The notes beneath the pieces were generated by a model. It made no database searches, had not been told where the DNA came from, and saw only the letters and a list, made by a program, of their open reading frames with translations. A program made the translations under genes and the position numbers. A stretch of 64,000 nt of DNA from Lentisphaerae bacterium RIFOXYA12_64_32. GTDB lineage: Bacteria > Verrucomicrobiota > Lentisphaeria > Oligosphaerales > YB12-FULL-65-16. Below, piece after piece: positions 17,828-26,586 of this stretch. Location of the stretch: positions 1 through 64,000 of the forward strand of contig MHBL01000402.1 of the NCBI GenBank assembly GCA_001803235.1, read 5' to 3'. Numbering within the stretch: position 1 is the first letter of the stretch; every line of letters begins with the position of its first letter.

Positions 17828-18451
17828 ATGTCACAATCAGCATCACAACAGATACTTGCGCGGATATATGGTAAAGGTAGGGGTCATGCCTTTACGCCGA
17901 AGGACTTCCACGACCTCACCGGCCACGAAACCGTGCGCCAGGTATTGAGTCGCCTGGCGGCGGCGGGCACGATCCGTCGCCTCCGCCGTGGTGTCTACGA
18001 CTATCCCGAGCACAGCGCGCTGCTCAAGGCTCCGGCCAGCCCCGATCCGGATGCCATGGCGCGCGCCATCGCCCGTGCGCACGGCTGGACGATCGTGCCG
18101 GAAGGGCAGACTGCTCTGAACCTGCTGGGCTTGTCCACGCAGGTTCCGGCCCACTGGCAGTACTTCAGCGACGGGCCGTCGCGGGAGACCCCGTGGTCTG
18201 GCGGCGTTCTGGTGTTCCGGCACCGGGCGAACAAGGAGACGGCGCGACTCTCACCCCGGACGGCGCTGCTGGTACAGGCACTCAAAGCGCTGGGAGAAGA
18301 GCACGTCGATGTTGCGGTCGTGTCCAGGCTGCGGTCGGAGTTCAGTCCCGCCGAGTTGGCGCGAGCACTGCGCGAGGCGCGCTATGTCACGGCCTGGGTC
18401 TACGAGATCATCCGGGGTCTGGCTTTCGCGAAGGGAGCGGCCCATGCGTGA
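17828..18451 (+). CDS. Second AbiEi-type antitoxin (DUF6088-like)
   Basis: A 207-residue paralogue of the protein at 100-723, with the same winged-helix start (ARIYGKGRG, QVLSRLAAAGTIRRLRRGVYDYP) and the same antitoxin-domain block (LLGLSTQVP). I start it at ATG 17828 because homology and the operator spacing begin there; a longer in-frame reading from 17720 would cross the operator. Its stop overlaps the start of the toxin fragment (ATGCGTGA). The toxin is truncated to 77 codons, so this antitoxin has no local partner but keeps a well-formed operator. It may persist because it silences its promoter or neutralises related toxins elsewhere. Confidence 0.85.
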   Translation: MSQSASQQILARIYGKGRGHAFTPKDFHDLTGHETVRQVLSRLAAAGTIRRLRRGVYDYPEHSALLKAPASPDPDAMARAIARAHGWTIVPEGQTALNLLGLSTQVPAHWQYFSDGPSRETPWSGGVLVFRHRANKETARLSPRTALLVQALKALGEEHVDVAVVSRLRSEFSPAELARALREARYVTAWVYEIIRGLAFAKGAAHA

Positions 18452-18677
18452 CGTGGCCCGCCTTCCCGAGCGAGACCGGCGGGACCTGTTCCGTGCCGCG
18501 GCGCAAGCCATGCGCGTGCACGAAGCGATTGTCGAGAAGGACTTTTGGGTCTGCTGGGTGCTCGGCCTCCTCTTCCAGGACAGCCCGTGGCAGGACGTTC
18601 TTGCGTTCAAGGGCGGCACCAGCCTGTCCAAGGCCTTTGCCGCCATGGGCACCCGGCTGGGCGACAGGAGACAGTGA
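18444..18677 (+). pseudogene. AbiEii toxin truncated after the GGTSLSK motif
   Basis: The frame starts at ATG 18444, overlapping the antitoxin stop. It keeps the first ~68 codons of an AbiEii nucleotidyltransferase (EKDFWVCWVLG and FKGGTSLSKAF). At 18648 it runs into repeat copy 2 and ends in GTRLGDRRQ and a stop. The catalytic aspartates and everything C-terminal are gone. It is dead as a toxin and shows exactly where recombination joined the cassette to the YhcG leader. Confidence 0.85.
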
Positions 18678-18838
18678 GCGTCATGGGGAAACTCGTTCGA
18701 CAACGCGCGGAGCCTGTGCCGTCATCCGGGCTGGCCGCGCTGCTGGGACAACTGCGGGCGCTGATCCAGGACGCCCGGCGGCAGGCGCTGCGTGCGGTGG
18801 ACACCGTGCAGGTGCGCACCTGCTGGCAGGTCGGGCGG
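18648..18838 (+). repeat. Direct repeat copy 2 (YhcG leader and 5' end)
   Basis: This is the second copy of the 191-bp block at 17522. It begins with the Res-derived 12 bp GGCACCCGGCTG even though no Res sequence precedes it here. This copy must therefore derive from a molecule in which the Res fragment was already joined to the YhcG leader. Confidence 0.9.
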
Positions 18839-19783
18839 CATATCGCCGAGTTCGAACAGGCCGGGGCCGAACGCGCGGCGTACGGGGCGCGACTGCTGCC
18901 GCAATTGGCGGAACGCCTGACAGCGGAGTTCGGCAAGGGATTCGATGCCTCGAACCTCTACAAGATGAGCCAGTTCTATCGGCTCTTCCCGAATTTAGAC
19001 GCACTGCGTCCTGAATTGAGCTGGACGCACTATCGCCTGCTGCTTCGCGTGAACGATGCCGAGGCGCGCGAATGGTACATGAACGAGGCCGCCGGCCAGA
19101 ACTGGGGGACCCGCGCGCTGGAGCGCCAGCTCGGGACCCTCTACTACGAGCGGCTGCTCGCCAGCAAGGACCGCGTGCCGGTTCGGAGAGAGGCCGCCCG
19201 AAAGACGGCGACGGCCGATGCCTCACCCAGGGAGTTTGTCCGCGACCCGGTTCTGCTGGAGTTCCTCGGCATGCCGGATACCGGCAAACTGCTGGAATCC
19301 AGGTTGGAGGACGCTCTGTTGGCCAACCTGCAGGCGTTCCTGCTCGAACTCGGCAAAGGTTTCGCTTTCGTGGAGCGGCAGCAACGGATCAGTACGGAGT
19401 CGAAGGATTTCTACATCGATCTGGTGTTCTACAACTACCTGCTCAAGTGCTTTGTGCTGTTCGACCTCAAGACCGACGAACTCACGCACCAGGACATCGG
19501 CCAGATGGACATGTATGTCCGCATGTACGACGAACTGCGGCGCGGCCCGGAAGACAACCCAACCGTGGGTGTCATCCTCTGCGCGCGGAAGGACGCAACC
19601 GTTGTGCGCTACTCGGTGTTGAGCGAACACAAACGCCTGTTTGCCAGTCGCTACAAACTGGTCTTGCCGTCGGAGAAGGAACTGCGCGCCGAACTCATGC
19701 GCGAACAGCGTCTGCTGGAGACGGCTGCCGGGACCGCAGGACGGACTGACCGGGACAAGGCCAAGGAACCGGACCGCGAATGA
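18683..19783 (+). CDS. PDDEXK nuclease of the YhcG/DUF1016 family
   Basis: A 366-residue protein with the two-part YhcG layout. The N-terminal domain (residues ~10-165) includes TCWQVGRHIAEFEQAG, SNLYKMSQFYRLFP and WTHYRLLLRVND. The C-terminal PDDEXK nuclease domain (~200-340) includes LLEFLGMP, FYIDLVFYN (catalytic Asp) and LFDLKTDELTHQD (motif-III-like, with Asp where many nucleases have Glu). AGGAGA at 18666-18671 supports the ATG at 18683. The stop overlaps the Res start (ATGA at 19780-19783), so the two are coupled. YhcG-like nucleases often sit inside restriction-modification loci and are thought to be accessory nucleases; their target is not established. A truncated older copy lies at 17557. 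Confidence 0.85.
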   Translation: MGKLVRQRAEPVPSSGLAALLGQLRALIQDARRQALRAVDTVQVRTCWQVGRHIAEFEQAGAERAAYGARLLPQLAERLTAEFGKGFDASNLYKMSQFYRLFPNLDALRPELSWTHYRLLLRVNDAEAREWYMNEAAGQNWGTRALERQLGTLYYERLLASKDRVPVRREAARKTATADASPREFVRDPVLLEFLGMPDTGKLLESRLEDALLANLQAFLLELGKGFAFVERQQRISTESKDFYIDLVFYNYLLKCFVLFDLKTDELTHQDIGQMDMYVRMYDELRRGPEDNPTVGVILCARKDATVVRYSVLSEHKRLFASRYKLVLPSEKELRAELMREQRLLETAAGTAGRTDRDKAKEPDRE

Positions 19784-22700
19784 AACTCCATTTCGAACCG
19801 AATCTCGACTATCAGCTTCAGGCCATCGCGGCGGTCTGCGGGCTGTTTCGCGGGCAGGAGACGTGCCGGACCGAGTTCACGGTCACCAAGGATGCCCTGG
19901 GCGGCGAGTTCCTGCCCGGCCTGGCGAGCGACCTGGGCATCGGGAACCGACTGACGCTGCTCGACGATCAACTGCTCACGAACCTGGGTGAGATTCAACT
20001 CCTTAACGGGCTGCCACCGTCCGACGGGCTGGTGTCGGGCGATTTCACGGTCGAGATGGAGACCGGCACGGGCAAGACCTACGTGTACCTGCGCACGGTC
20101 TTCGAGCTGAACCGACAGTACGGGTTCACCAAGTTTGCGGTCGTGGTGCCGTCCGTTGCCATCCGCGAGGGAGTCTACAAATCGCTGCAGATGACCGAGG
20201 AGCATTTCCGCGGGCTGTACGCGGGGGTGCCGTTCGATTACTTCATCTACGACTCGGCCAAGCTCGGACAGGTGCGCAACTTCGCGACCAGCCCGCAGAT
20301 ACAGGTGATGGTGATCACGGTCGGTGCCATCAACAAGTTCGGCGACGAGGACGCGGCGGCGGTCGAGGAGTCGGACGAGGCACGCCGGCGGGAGAAGTCG
20401 AAGAACGTGATGTACCGCGCCAGCGAGAAGACCGGCGGCGAGAAGCCCATCGACCTGATCCGCGCAACGCGGCCGATCCTGATCATTGACGAGCCGCAGA
20501 GCGTGGATGGCGGGATCGACGGTCGCGGACGGAAGGCCCTGGGCCGGATGAACCCGCTGTGCACGCTGCGCTACTCGGCGACACATGTCGACAAACACCA
20601 CATGGTCTACCGTCTGCATGCGGTCGATGCCTACGAGAAGCGGCTGGTCAAGCAGATCGAGGTGGCGGCGGCCACGGTCGAGGGCGCCTTCAACCGACCC
20701 TACGTACGCCTGTTGTCCGTGAAGAGCGACAGACGGAACGGGGTCTCCGCCCGGGTCGAGCTGGACGTGCAGGCTGCCGGCGGAGTCCGCCGCCAGGAAG
20801 TGACGGTGCAGGATGGCGACAACCTCGAACTGACCGCCGGGCGCGCGGTGTACCACGACTGCCGCGTCGGTGTGATCCGCGTCGAGAAGGGCAACCAGTA
20901 CATGGAGCTGCGCGTGCCGGGCGGGGAGCATTTCCTCCGGCCAGGCGAGGCATGGGCCGACGTGGATGCACTGGCGGTGCAGCGCGAAATGATCCGCCGC
21001 ACCATCCGCGAGCACCTGGACAAGGAATTGCGCCTGCGGCCCCAGGGCATCAAGGTGCTGTCGCTCTTCTTCATCGATGAGGTCGCCAGGTACCGCCAAT
21101 ACGACAGCGACGGGAACGCCGTGAAAGGCGACTACGCGCGCATCTTCGAGGAGGAGTACCGCCGCGCCGCCAACCTGCCGCAGTATCGCGACACGCTGTT
21201 CAAGGAGGTTGACCTGTCGCACGCGGCCGAAGAGGTGCACGGTGGCTATTTCTCGATCGACCGAAAGAAGGTCGGGAACCGGACGGTCGAGCAGTTCAAG
21301 GACACCCGCGGCGACACGCAGGCCGACGACGACACCTACAACCTGATCATGCGCGACAAGGAGAAACTGCTCACCCTCGACACGCCGCTGAAGTTCATCT
21401 TCTCGCACTCGGCCCTGCGTGAGGGCTGGGACAACCCGAACGTCTTCCAGATTTGCGCACTGCGCGATATCCGCACCGAGCGCGAACGCCGGCAGACCAT
21501 CGGCCGGGGTCTGCGCCTGTGCGTGAACCAGGAGGGGCTGCGGGTGCGCGGGTTCGAGGTCAACACCCTGACCGTGATCGCGACCGAGCGTTTCGAGGAG
21601 TTCGCGGAGGGGCTCCAGAAAGAGATCGAGGAAGATACGGGCATTCGATTCGGGGTCGTCGAGCAGCACCAGTTCGCGGCGGTCACGGTCACGGGCGCCG
21701 ACGGCAAGACCGCCCCGCTCGGCTTCGAGCAGTCCAAAGCGCTGTGGGAATACCTGAAGGCGCAGCATCTGGTGGACGCCAAGGGCAGGATACAGGATGT
21801 GCTGCGGACAGCGCTCAAGGCGAAGACGCTGACGCTGCCAGAACAGTTCATGCCGCAGTCTGCCCAGATCTACGAGATCCTGCGCAGAGCTGCCGGCCGC
21901 CTCGAGATACGCAACGCGGACGAACGCTGCCAGGTGCGGCCGCGCCGGGCGGTGCTGGACAGCCCTGACTTCAAAGCTCTGTGGGGACGGATCAAGCACA
22001 AGACCACCTACCGCGTGCAGTTCGACAACGAGAAGTTGGTCGAAAGTTGTGCCCGCGCCTTGCGCGACGCGCCGTTGATTGCCAAGACACGGCTGCAATG
22101 GCGCAAGGCCGATATCGCCATTGGTAAAGCGGGTGTCGAGGCGACCGAGCGGGCCGGGGCCGCCACTATTGTCTTGGATGAGGGGGGCATCGAGCTCCCC
22201 GACTTGCTCACCGAACTCCAGGACCGCACACACCTGACCCGTCGCAGTATCCACCGCATCCTGACAGGGAGCCTGCGACTCGAGGATTTCCGGCGCAATC
22301 CGCAGCAGTTCATCGAACTGGCCGGGGAAGCGATCAACCGCTGCAAGCGCCTGGCCCTGGTGGACGGCATCAAGTACCAGCGGTTGGGTGACGAGTGTTA
22401 CTACGCCCAGGAACTGTTCGAGAATGAGGAGTTGACGGGCTATCTGAAGAACCTGCTGGTTGCAGAGAAGTCGGTCTACGAGCAGGTGGTCTACGATTCC
22501 GACATCGAGGCCACCTTCGCTGACCAGCTCGAAAAGAACACAGCGATCAAGGTGTACGCCAAGCTACCCGGGTGGTTCACGGTCCCGACGCCACTGGGTA
22601 GGTACAATCCTGATTGGGCAGTCTTGGTGGAGAAGGACGGGGGCGAGAAATTGTACCTTGTCGTCGAGACGAAGAGCGGGCTGTTCGCTGATGATCTGCG

Positions 22701-22821
22701 CGACAAGGAGCACGCCAAGATCGAGTGTGGCAGGGCACACTTCCGCGCTCTGCAGATCGGCGAAGCCCCAGCGCAGTACCTGGTGGCAAACTCGGTGGCC
22801 GACGTCGTGACGGCAGGCTGA
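19780..22821 (+). CDS. res: Type III restriction enzyme, Res subunit
   Basis: A 1013-residue helicase-nuclease. ATPase motif I is METGTGKT (93-100), motif II is IIDEPQSV, and motifs V/VI are HSALREGWDNPNVF and TIGRGLRL. The C-terminal nuclease domain shows the PD-(D/E)XK pattern as NPDWAVLVE followed by LVVETKSG near residue 970. In type III systems Res uses ATP hydrolysis to communicate along DNA between two unmethylated Mod-bound sites, then cuts. The length is typical. The start is coupled to the YhcG gene. Its presumed Mod partner lies at 8706-10787, on the far side of the nitrilase-SMC genes, so Res may depend on a promoter inside the intervening region. Confidence 0.9.
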   Translation: MKLHFEPNLDYQLQAIAAVCGLFRGQETCRTEFTVTKDALGGEFLPGLASDLGIGNRLTLLDDQLLTNLGEIQLLNGLPPSDGLVSGDFTVEMETGTGKTYVYLRTVFELNRQYGFTKFAVVVPSVAIREGVYKSLQMTEEHFRGLYAGVPFDYFIYDSAKLGQVRNFATSPQIQVMVITVGAINKFGDEDAAAVEESDEARRREKSKNVMYRASEKTGGEKPIDLIRATRPILIIDEPQSVDGGIDGRGRKALGRMNPLCTLRYSATHVDKHHMVYRLHAVDAYEKRLVKQIEVAAATVEGAFNRPYVRLLSVKSDRRNGVSARVELDVQAAGGVRRQEVTVQDGDNLELTAGRAVYHDCRVGVIRVEKGNQYMELRVPGGEHFLRPGEAWADVDALAVQREMIRRTIREHLDKELRLRPQGIKVLSLFFIDEVARYRQYDSDGNAVKGDYARIFEEEYRRAANLPQYRDTLFKEVDLSHAAEEVHGGYFSIDRKKVGNRTVEQFKDTRGDTQADDDTYNLIMRDKEKLLTLDTPLKFIFSHSALREGWDNPNVFQICALRDIRTERERRQTIGRGLRLCVNQEGLRVRGFEVNTLTVIATERFEEFAEGLQKEIEEDTGIRFGVVEQHQFAAVTVTGADGKTAPLGFEQSKALWEYLKAQHLVDAKGRIQDVLRTALKAKTLTLPEQFMPQSAQIYEILRRAAGRLEIRNADERCQVRPRRAVLDSPDFKALWGRIKHKTTYRVQFDNEKLVESCARALRDAPLIAKTRLQWRKADIAIGKAGVEATERAGAATIVLDEGGIELPDLLTELQDRTHLTRRSIHRILTGSLRLEDFRRNPQQFIELAGEAINRCKRLALVDGIKYQRLGDECYYAQELFENEELTGYLKNLLVAEKSVYEQVVYDSDIEATFADQLEKNTAIKVYAKLPGWFTVPTPLGRYNPDWAVLVEKDGGEKLYLVVETKSGLFADDLRDKEHAKIECGRAHFRALQIGEAPAQYLVANSVADVVTAG

Positions 22822-22898
22822 TCTCGATCGACGGCGACGGGGCGTCAACGTAGAGCGGCGGCTGACTCTACATCTACTCAACTGAGAGGGGAGAGGCT

Positions 22899-23024
22899 AT
22901 GGCACTCTGGCTGTTTCGCGCAGGCAGTCGCGGGGAGTTCGAGAAGAAGTTCCTCGACGAGAAACGCGTCTACGTCACCTGGGAGTTACCCAGGGGTCTG
23001 CGTAAGTCAAGTCATTGGAGATAA
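22899..23024 (+). pseudogene. N-terminal stub of a restriction endonuclease-like gene
   Basis: After a good purine-rich site (GAGAGGGGAGAGG), an ATG at 22899 opens a 41-codon frame. Its first ~29 residues (MALWLFRAGSRGEFEKKFLD, then VYVTWE) match the start of Mrr-like restriction endonucleases. It then diverges and stops at 23024. Only the beginning of the gene survives. Confidence 0.6.
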
Positions 23025-23151
23025 GTCTAATTGTGAATCATAGCGTGCGTGGTGATTTCGTTAACGGAATTCATGCGAGCACGCCGGAATCTTGCTAACG
23101 TCAGGCTGGCAGCGGGGACGGATGCGCCGGGCCGGGCCGTTGCGGGCGGGG

Positions 23152-25551
23152 CTATACGCGACTGGCCCGGGTCAGGTTCCACACGGCGATGCCGAGGATG
23201 GGGTGGGCGGGGCGTGTGGACTTGGGGATGCACACGTCGGGGAATGCCTGGTTGTCGGACGTGAAGCGCCAGGTGTCCGGGGCGGCGCGGTAGCGTTTGA
23301 CGGCGCAGTCGCCCGGGGCGGCGTCGGTGGGGAAATCTGCAACGATGACGATCTGGCCGTCCGCGCGCGGGGTGCGGTGGTACTCGAACACGACCAGGTC
23401 GCCAGGGTGCAGAGTTGGGGACATGGACTCGCCGGCGATGCGCACTGCGAAGCGCCCGGGTTTGGCGACACGCGGCGGCACGCGCACCCAGGCGCAGTCC
23501 TCAAGGTCGTCGAGGGATGCGGTCTGGAAGCCGGCCTGGAGCGGGCCGGCGGCGAGGTTCGCAATCACCGGCAGCGCGGTGCGGAACGGTTCGTCGTCGG
23601 CCAGGTCGGGGAACACGATGAGGGGCGGCATTGCGCCGGTCGCGGGCGCGGACTCCGCAGACGGTGCGACTCCCATGAAAGGCCGGCTCGCGGTACGCTC
23701 GCGCTCCAGATGCTCCGGCGGTGTTTCGTGTCGGCATGGCCGGGCGGTCCGCCACTCGGGAGGCGCTGACGCGGTTCGGGCGCGAGCGGCGCGGCGGCAG
23801 GATGCCGGGGCGTCCGGGGCCCAACGGTCCACGCCGCGTTGAACCGCGAGCGTCTCTACGGCCTCGACCAGGGCGGCGAAGGCCGGCTGTTCCCAGTTGG
23901 TTTCCGCGTAGTTCCGGCCCAGCAGTGTGCGGTTGACCTCGACATCGAAACGCTGCGGTCTCTCGTGGCGCTGGACCTGCCAGCAGTGGATGAGCCGTTC
24001 CCGGCTGCCCAGCAGCGTGTCGCGGGTCACGAGTCGGTCGCGCTTCTGGTTGTTGACCGTGCGTGCGGCAGGGACGAGGTTCCACAGATCGTTGTTGTGC
24101 CAGAGCGCGAACGGGATGACATGGTCGACGTCGAACTCCCGGTCGGCCAACGGCACCTTCGTCCAAACGCAGGTAAGTCCCGTCAGGGTGCTGAACAGCT
24201 CGCGGGCGGCCTGGACATCGCGTTCGGTTTCGGGTTTGACGAGGAGCCGTTCGAGCACGAGATGCACGGGGATGCCGCGTTCGGAGATCTCATATGTCAA
24301 TTCCGCCCAGCGCAGGATGATGGCTTCGCCGATCCAGTGCCCGACCAGGCAGAGTTCGCGCCAGACGTCGGCGCGGAAATGGACCCGGCCCAACGCGCCC
24401 AGCACCCCGGACGGCGTGGTGCAGCGGCGCTTGGCGGTGCGTGGTCCGTTGTCCATCGTGAAATCGCCCTGGCTCGCGAACGTGACCGGGCCGACCACGA
24501 TGGTGTTCGCGATCTTGTTCAGGACCGCATCGGTCAGCGTCCTGGCGGTGGGGTCGAGGGCTTCCGCCTGGTAGGCGGCGTGGAACCCGCTGAGGCCGTT
24601 CTGATTCCGGAAATGCGCGGCCAGATCGGAGAGTTGGTGGCGGAAGGCGATGGGCTTCGTCTTTTCAAGCCCGCGTTTCTGCGGGATGAAGAGGCCGTCG
24701 GCGGTATCGATGAGCGGCCAGTAGTAGTAGAGCCACTTCTCGGCGAGCAGGCCGAGCGGGACGCTGACGGTGTCGTCCGGGTGCCATTCGACGTGGCGGT
24801 AATGGCTTTGCGCCACATCGCACAAAGCGCGCAGCAGCGCGAGCTTGTACGTGGCATCCTTCTTGTCGCGGTTGATGATGGTCTCGATCTGGTCGACCGG
24901 GCGGGTGCCCGCGCCGGCGTCGAGGCGCAGGACCAGCGTGTGCCAGCGCAGGCCCGGCCGGCCCCGGCTGTCGTCGTCGTCCTGGCGGTCGACGAGGCGG
25001 AAGCCGAGGCGTTCGAAGAGCAGGCTGAGTTCGGCGGGCGGGCGTTCGCGGAAGAGTCGTCCGGCGCCGTCGCGGCCGTCCGCGTCGAGTCCAGGCCGGT
25101 TCGTACTGGCGGCGAGGATCAGCACGCCGCCGTCCGCCAGCAGGCCGCGCGCCTGGAACGCGAACTCGAACAGTTCCGAATCCGGGACATGCATGAGCAC
25201 GGCGATGGCGAGCACAGCGTCAAACTTGCCTTCAAACGGCGGTGCACCCGCGGGCAGGGGGAAGTCGGACTGCGCGAACCGCAAGCCTGCGGAATCCGCA
25301 AGGCCGGGGTGTGCGGACTGCGCGGCTTTGATCATGGCTGCCGAAGCGTCAACACCCGTGACCGTGTAACCCTTGCGGGCGAGGAACGCGGCGTCGCGCC
25401 CCATGCCGCAGCCGATCTCGATTACACGGGCGGGCGGTGCGGGCAGGTGCCGGAGCAGGAACCGGTGCAGTCCGGTCACGTCAGCAGCCGCGTAGGTTGC
25501 GGCGAACTCCGCAGCCTTGGCATCGTACGCGTTGACGGTCTGACGGTCCAT
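23152..25551 (-). CDS. Methyltransferase-HNH nuclease-S24 autoprotease fusion
   Basis: A 799-residue protein read from ATG 25551, the first Met fitting the methyltransferase fold. It has three parts. Residues ~1-210 are a class I SAM methyltransferase (VIEIGCGMGRD at 43-53, GVDAS at 66-70, FDAVLAIAVLMHV). A middle helical region (~220-440) leads to an HNH nuclease (FDVDHVIPFALWHNNDLWNL, about 470-490, then NNQKRDRL). Residues ~650-799 are an S24 peptidase of the LexA/UmuD type, with the catalytic Ser in GESMSP near 706 and Lys in CAVKRY near 751. No helix-turn-helix is visible, so this is not a LexA repressor. S24 domains self-cleave when stimulated by RecA filaments. I infer that DNA damage could release or inactivate the nuclease/methylase part. 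The gene converges on the Res operon and has its own promoter. Confidence 0.75.
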   Translation of the reverse strand: MDRQTVNAYDAKAAEFAATYAAADVTGLHRFLLRHLPAPPARVIEIGCGMGRDAAFLARKGYTVTGVDASAAMIKAAQSAHPGLADSAGLRFAQSDFPLPAGAPPFEGKFDAVLAIAVLMHVPDSELFEFAFQARGLLADGGVLILAASTNRPGLDADGRDGAGRLFRERPPAELSLLFERLGFRLVDRQDDDDSRGRPGLRWHTLVLRLDAGAGTRPVDQIETIINRDKKDATYKLALLRALCDVAQSHYRHVEWHPDDTVSVPLGLLAEKWLYYYWPLIDTADGLFIPQKRGLEKTKPIAFRHQLSDLAAHFRNQNGLSGFHAAYQAEALDPTARTLTDAVLNKIANTIVVGPVTFASQGDFTMDNGPRTAKRRCTTPSGVLGALGRVHFRADVWRELCLVGHWIGEAIILRWAELTYEISERGIPVHLVLERLLVKPETERDVQAARELFSTLTGLTCVWTKVPLADREFDVDHVIPFALWHNNDLWNLVPAARTVNNQKRDRLVTRDTLLGSRERLIHCWQVQRHERPQRFDVEVNRTLLGRNYAETNWEQPAFAALVEAVETLAVQRGVDRWAPDAPASCRRAARARTASAPPEWRTARPCRHETPPEHLERERTASRPFMGVAPSAESAPATGAMPPLIVFPDLADDEPFRTALPVIANLAAGPLQAGFQTASLDDLEDCAWVRVPPRVAKPGRFAVRIAGESMSPTLHPGDLVVFEYHRTPRADGQIVIVADFPTDAAPGDCAVKRYRAAPDTWRFTSDNQAFPDVCIPKSTRPAHPILGIAVWNLTRASRV

Positions 25552-25614
25552 TGCGAGCGCCCACCCGGATGTCGAGCCCTGTGCGCCGCTGGCACGGCGG
25601 AGTACATGTTTGAG

Positions 25615-25642
25615 ACTATAGACACAACGGGTGATTTGGCAA
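25615..25642 (-). promoter_or_regulatory. Candidate promoter of the methyltransferase-HNH-S24 gene
   Basis: On the minus strand TTGCCA (25642-25637) is followed by 16 nt and TATAGT (25620-25615), close to sigma-70 consensus. It gives a leader of about 55-60 nt before ATG 25551. I see no clear palindromic LexA-like box overlapping it. Confidence 0.5.
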
Positions 25643-26081
25643 TGCCGCGCCCAGGTGACCCGGCAGGTCCCGTTATGACGCACACGGGGGGGTGCGCTGA
25701 ACGGAGACGGGGCGTATTGCAGTGGTGCATCAGGGATGAGTCTGCAGTGGTGCGGGCTCTGCCAACCGGGGACGGGAACCCACGGAGGCTGCCTTCGGGA
25801 CCGACGGTCCCGGGAGGGATGTGCGGACGGCCAAGGGCCGCCGAACTCAAATCCCGGGCGATAGACGGCCGTCCTGATGCAGGGCGGCCGTTTCAGTTTC
25901 GCCAAGACTCCTGGTGCGTTGCCGGAAGGGCCAACGCACGATGAACCCGCGACTGAGCACCCGCACTGACACGTCGAACCCCGACCACCAGCTCTGGCTC
26001 AACAGACAGGGCGCACGCTCGTGCTGGCCGTCGAACTCATCTGCCCCGGTGCCTTGAAGACGCACACGACGGGCGGTACCG
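25643..26081. other. No supported gene
   Basis: This 439-base stretch separates two minus-strand genes. Short open frames exist on both strands, but none has a ribosome-binding site together with recognisable protein similarity. I see no strong hairpin or repeat. Confidence 0.4.
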
Positions 26082-26426
26082 CTACAGCTCGCTGTACTTC
26101 GCCGCCGATCCCTTACATTTCATCACAGGGTACTTCGCGTCGTTGGTGACGATTTTCCGCTCCGCCGCAGCCACGGGATCTACCCCGCACTTGTCGGCGA
26201 GCATCAGCAGGCATATCAGCACGTCCCCGATCTCCGCCTCAAGTTGCTGCCGTTTGCCGGGTGGGAGATCCCCGCTTTGCTCCTCGGTCAGCCACTGGAA
26301 CAGTTCAACGACCTCAGCGACCTCAACGCTCAATGCCATGGCGAGGTTCTTTGGACTGTGAAACTGATCCCAATCCCTGGCGGCGTTGAACTCGCGGATT
26401 CTCTTGACAAGCTCTTGCAGTGTCAT
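26082..26426 (-). CDS. MazG-like nucleotide pyrophosphohydrolase
   Basis: A 114-residue protein of the compact all-alpha NTP pyrophosphohydrolase type (MazG-like or RS21-C6-like). The metal-binding motifs are visible: EVAEVVELFQW at about 34-44 and EAEIGDVLICLLML at about 63-76, giving the E-x2-E and E-x2-D pattern. Such enzymes hydrolyse (d)NTPs to monophosphates, for house-cleaning of damaged nucleotides or for lowering the nucleotide pool. It stands between the fusion gene and the TPR gene on the same strand, about 160 nt from the latter. In a defence island it could deplete nucleotides, but a housekeeping role is equally possible. Confidence 0.8.
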   Translation of the reverse strand: MTLQELVKRIREFNAARDWDQFHSPKNLAMALSVEVAEVVELFQWLTEEQSGDLPPGKRQQLEAEIGDVLICLLMLADKCGVDPVAAAERKIVTNDAKYPVMKCKGSAAKYSEL

Positions 26427-26586
26427 GGTGAGAACTCTGTGCCGTGGTACTGTCTTGGCAAGCAGGCGTTGGCCGGTAGATGATCAATGAGACCGTCAAG
26501 GCCACCCCTGCACCCAATTGCAGAAATCACGAACCGTCATCAGTACGTCAAGTCCCCTGATGCGACCCGCGTGACAGACCGACTGC

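Noticed and set aside
17522-18838. Assembly artefact as an explanation for the duplicated YhcG block
   Set aside because: The copies differ at about 12 of 191 positions and have different, sensible flanks, so they are real diverged copies unless strain mixing is involved.
19651-22254. Very long antisense open frame (867 codons) opposite res
   Set aside because: It mirrors the codon structure of the well-supported res gene; long antisense frames are expected at this GC content.
23839-25944. 701-codon plus-strand open frame opposite the methyltransferase-HNH-S24 gene
   Set aside because: The opposite strand has three intact catalytic motif sets; this frame has none.
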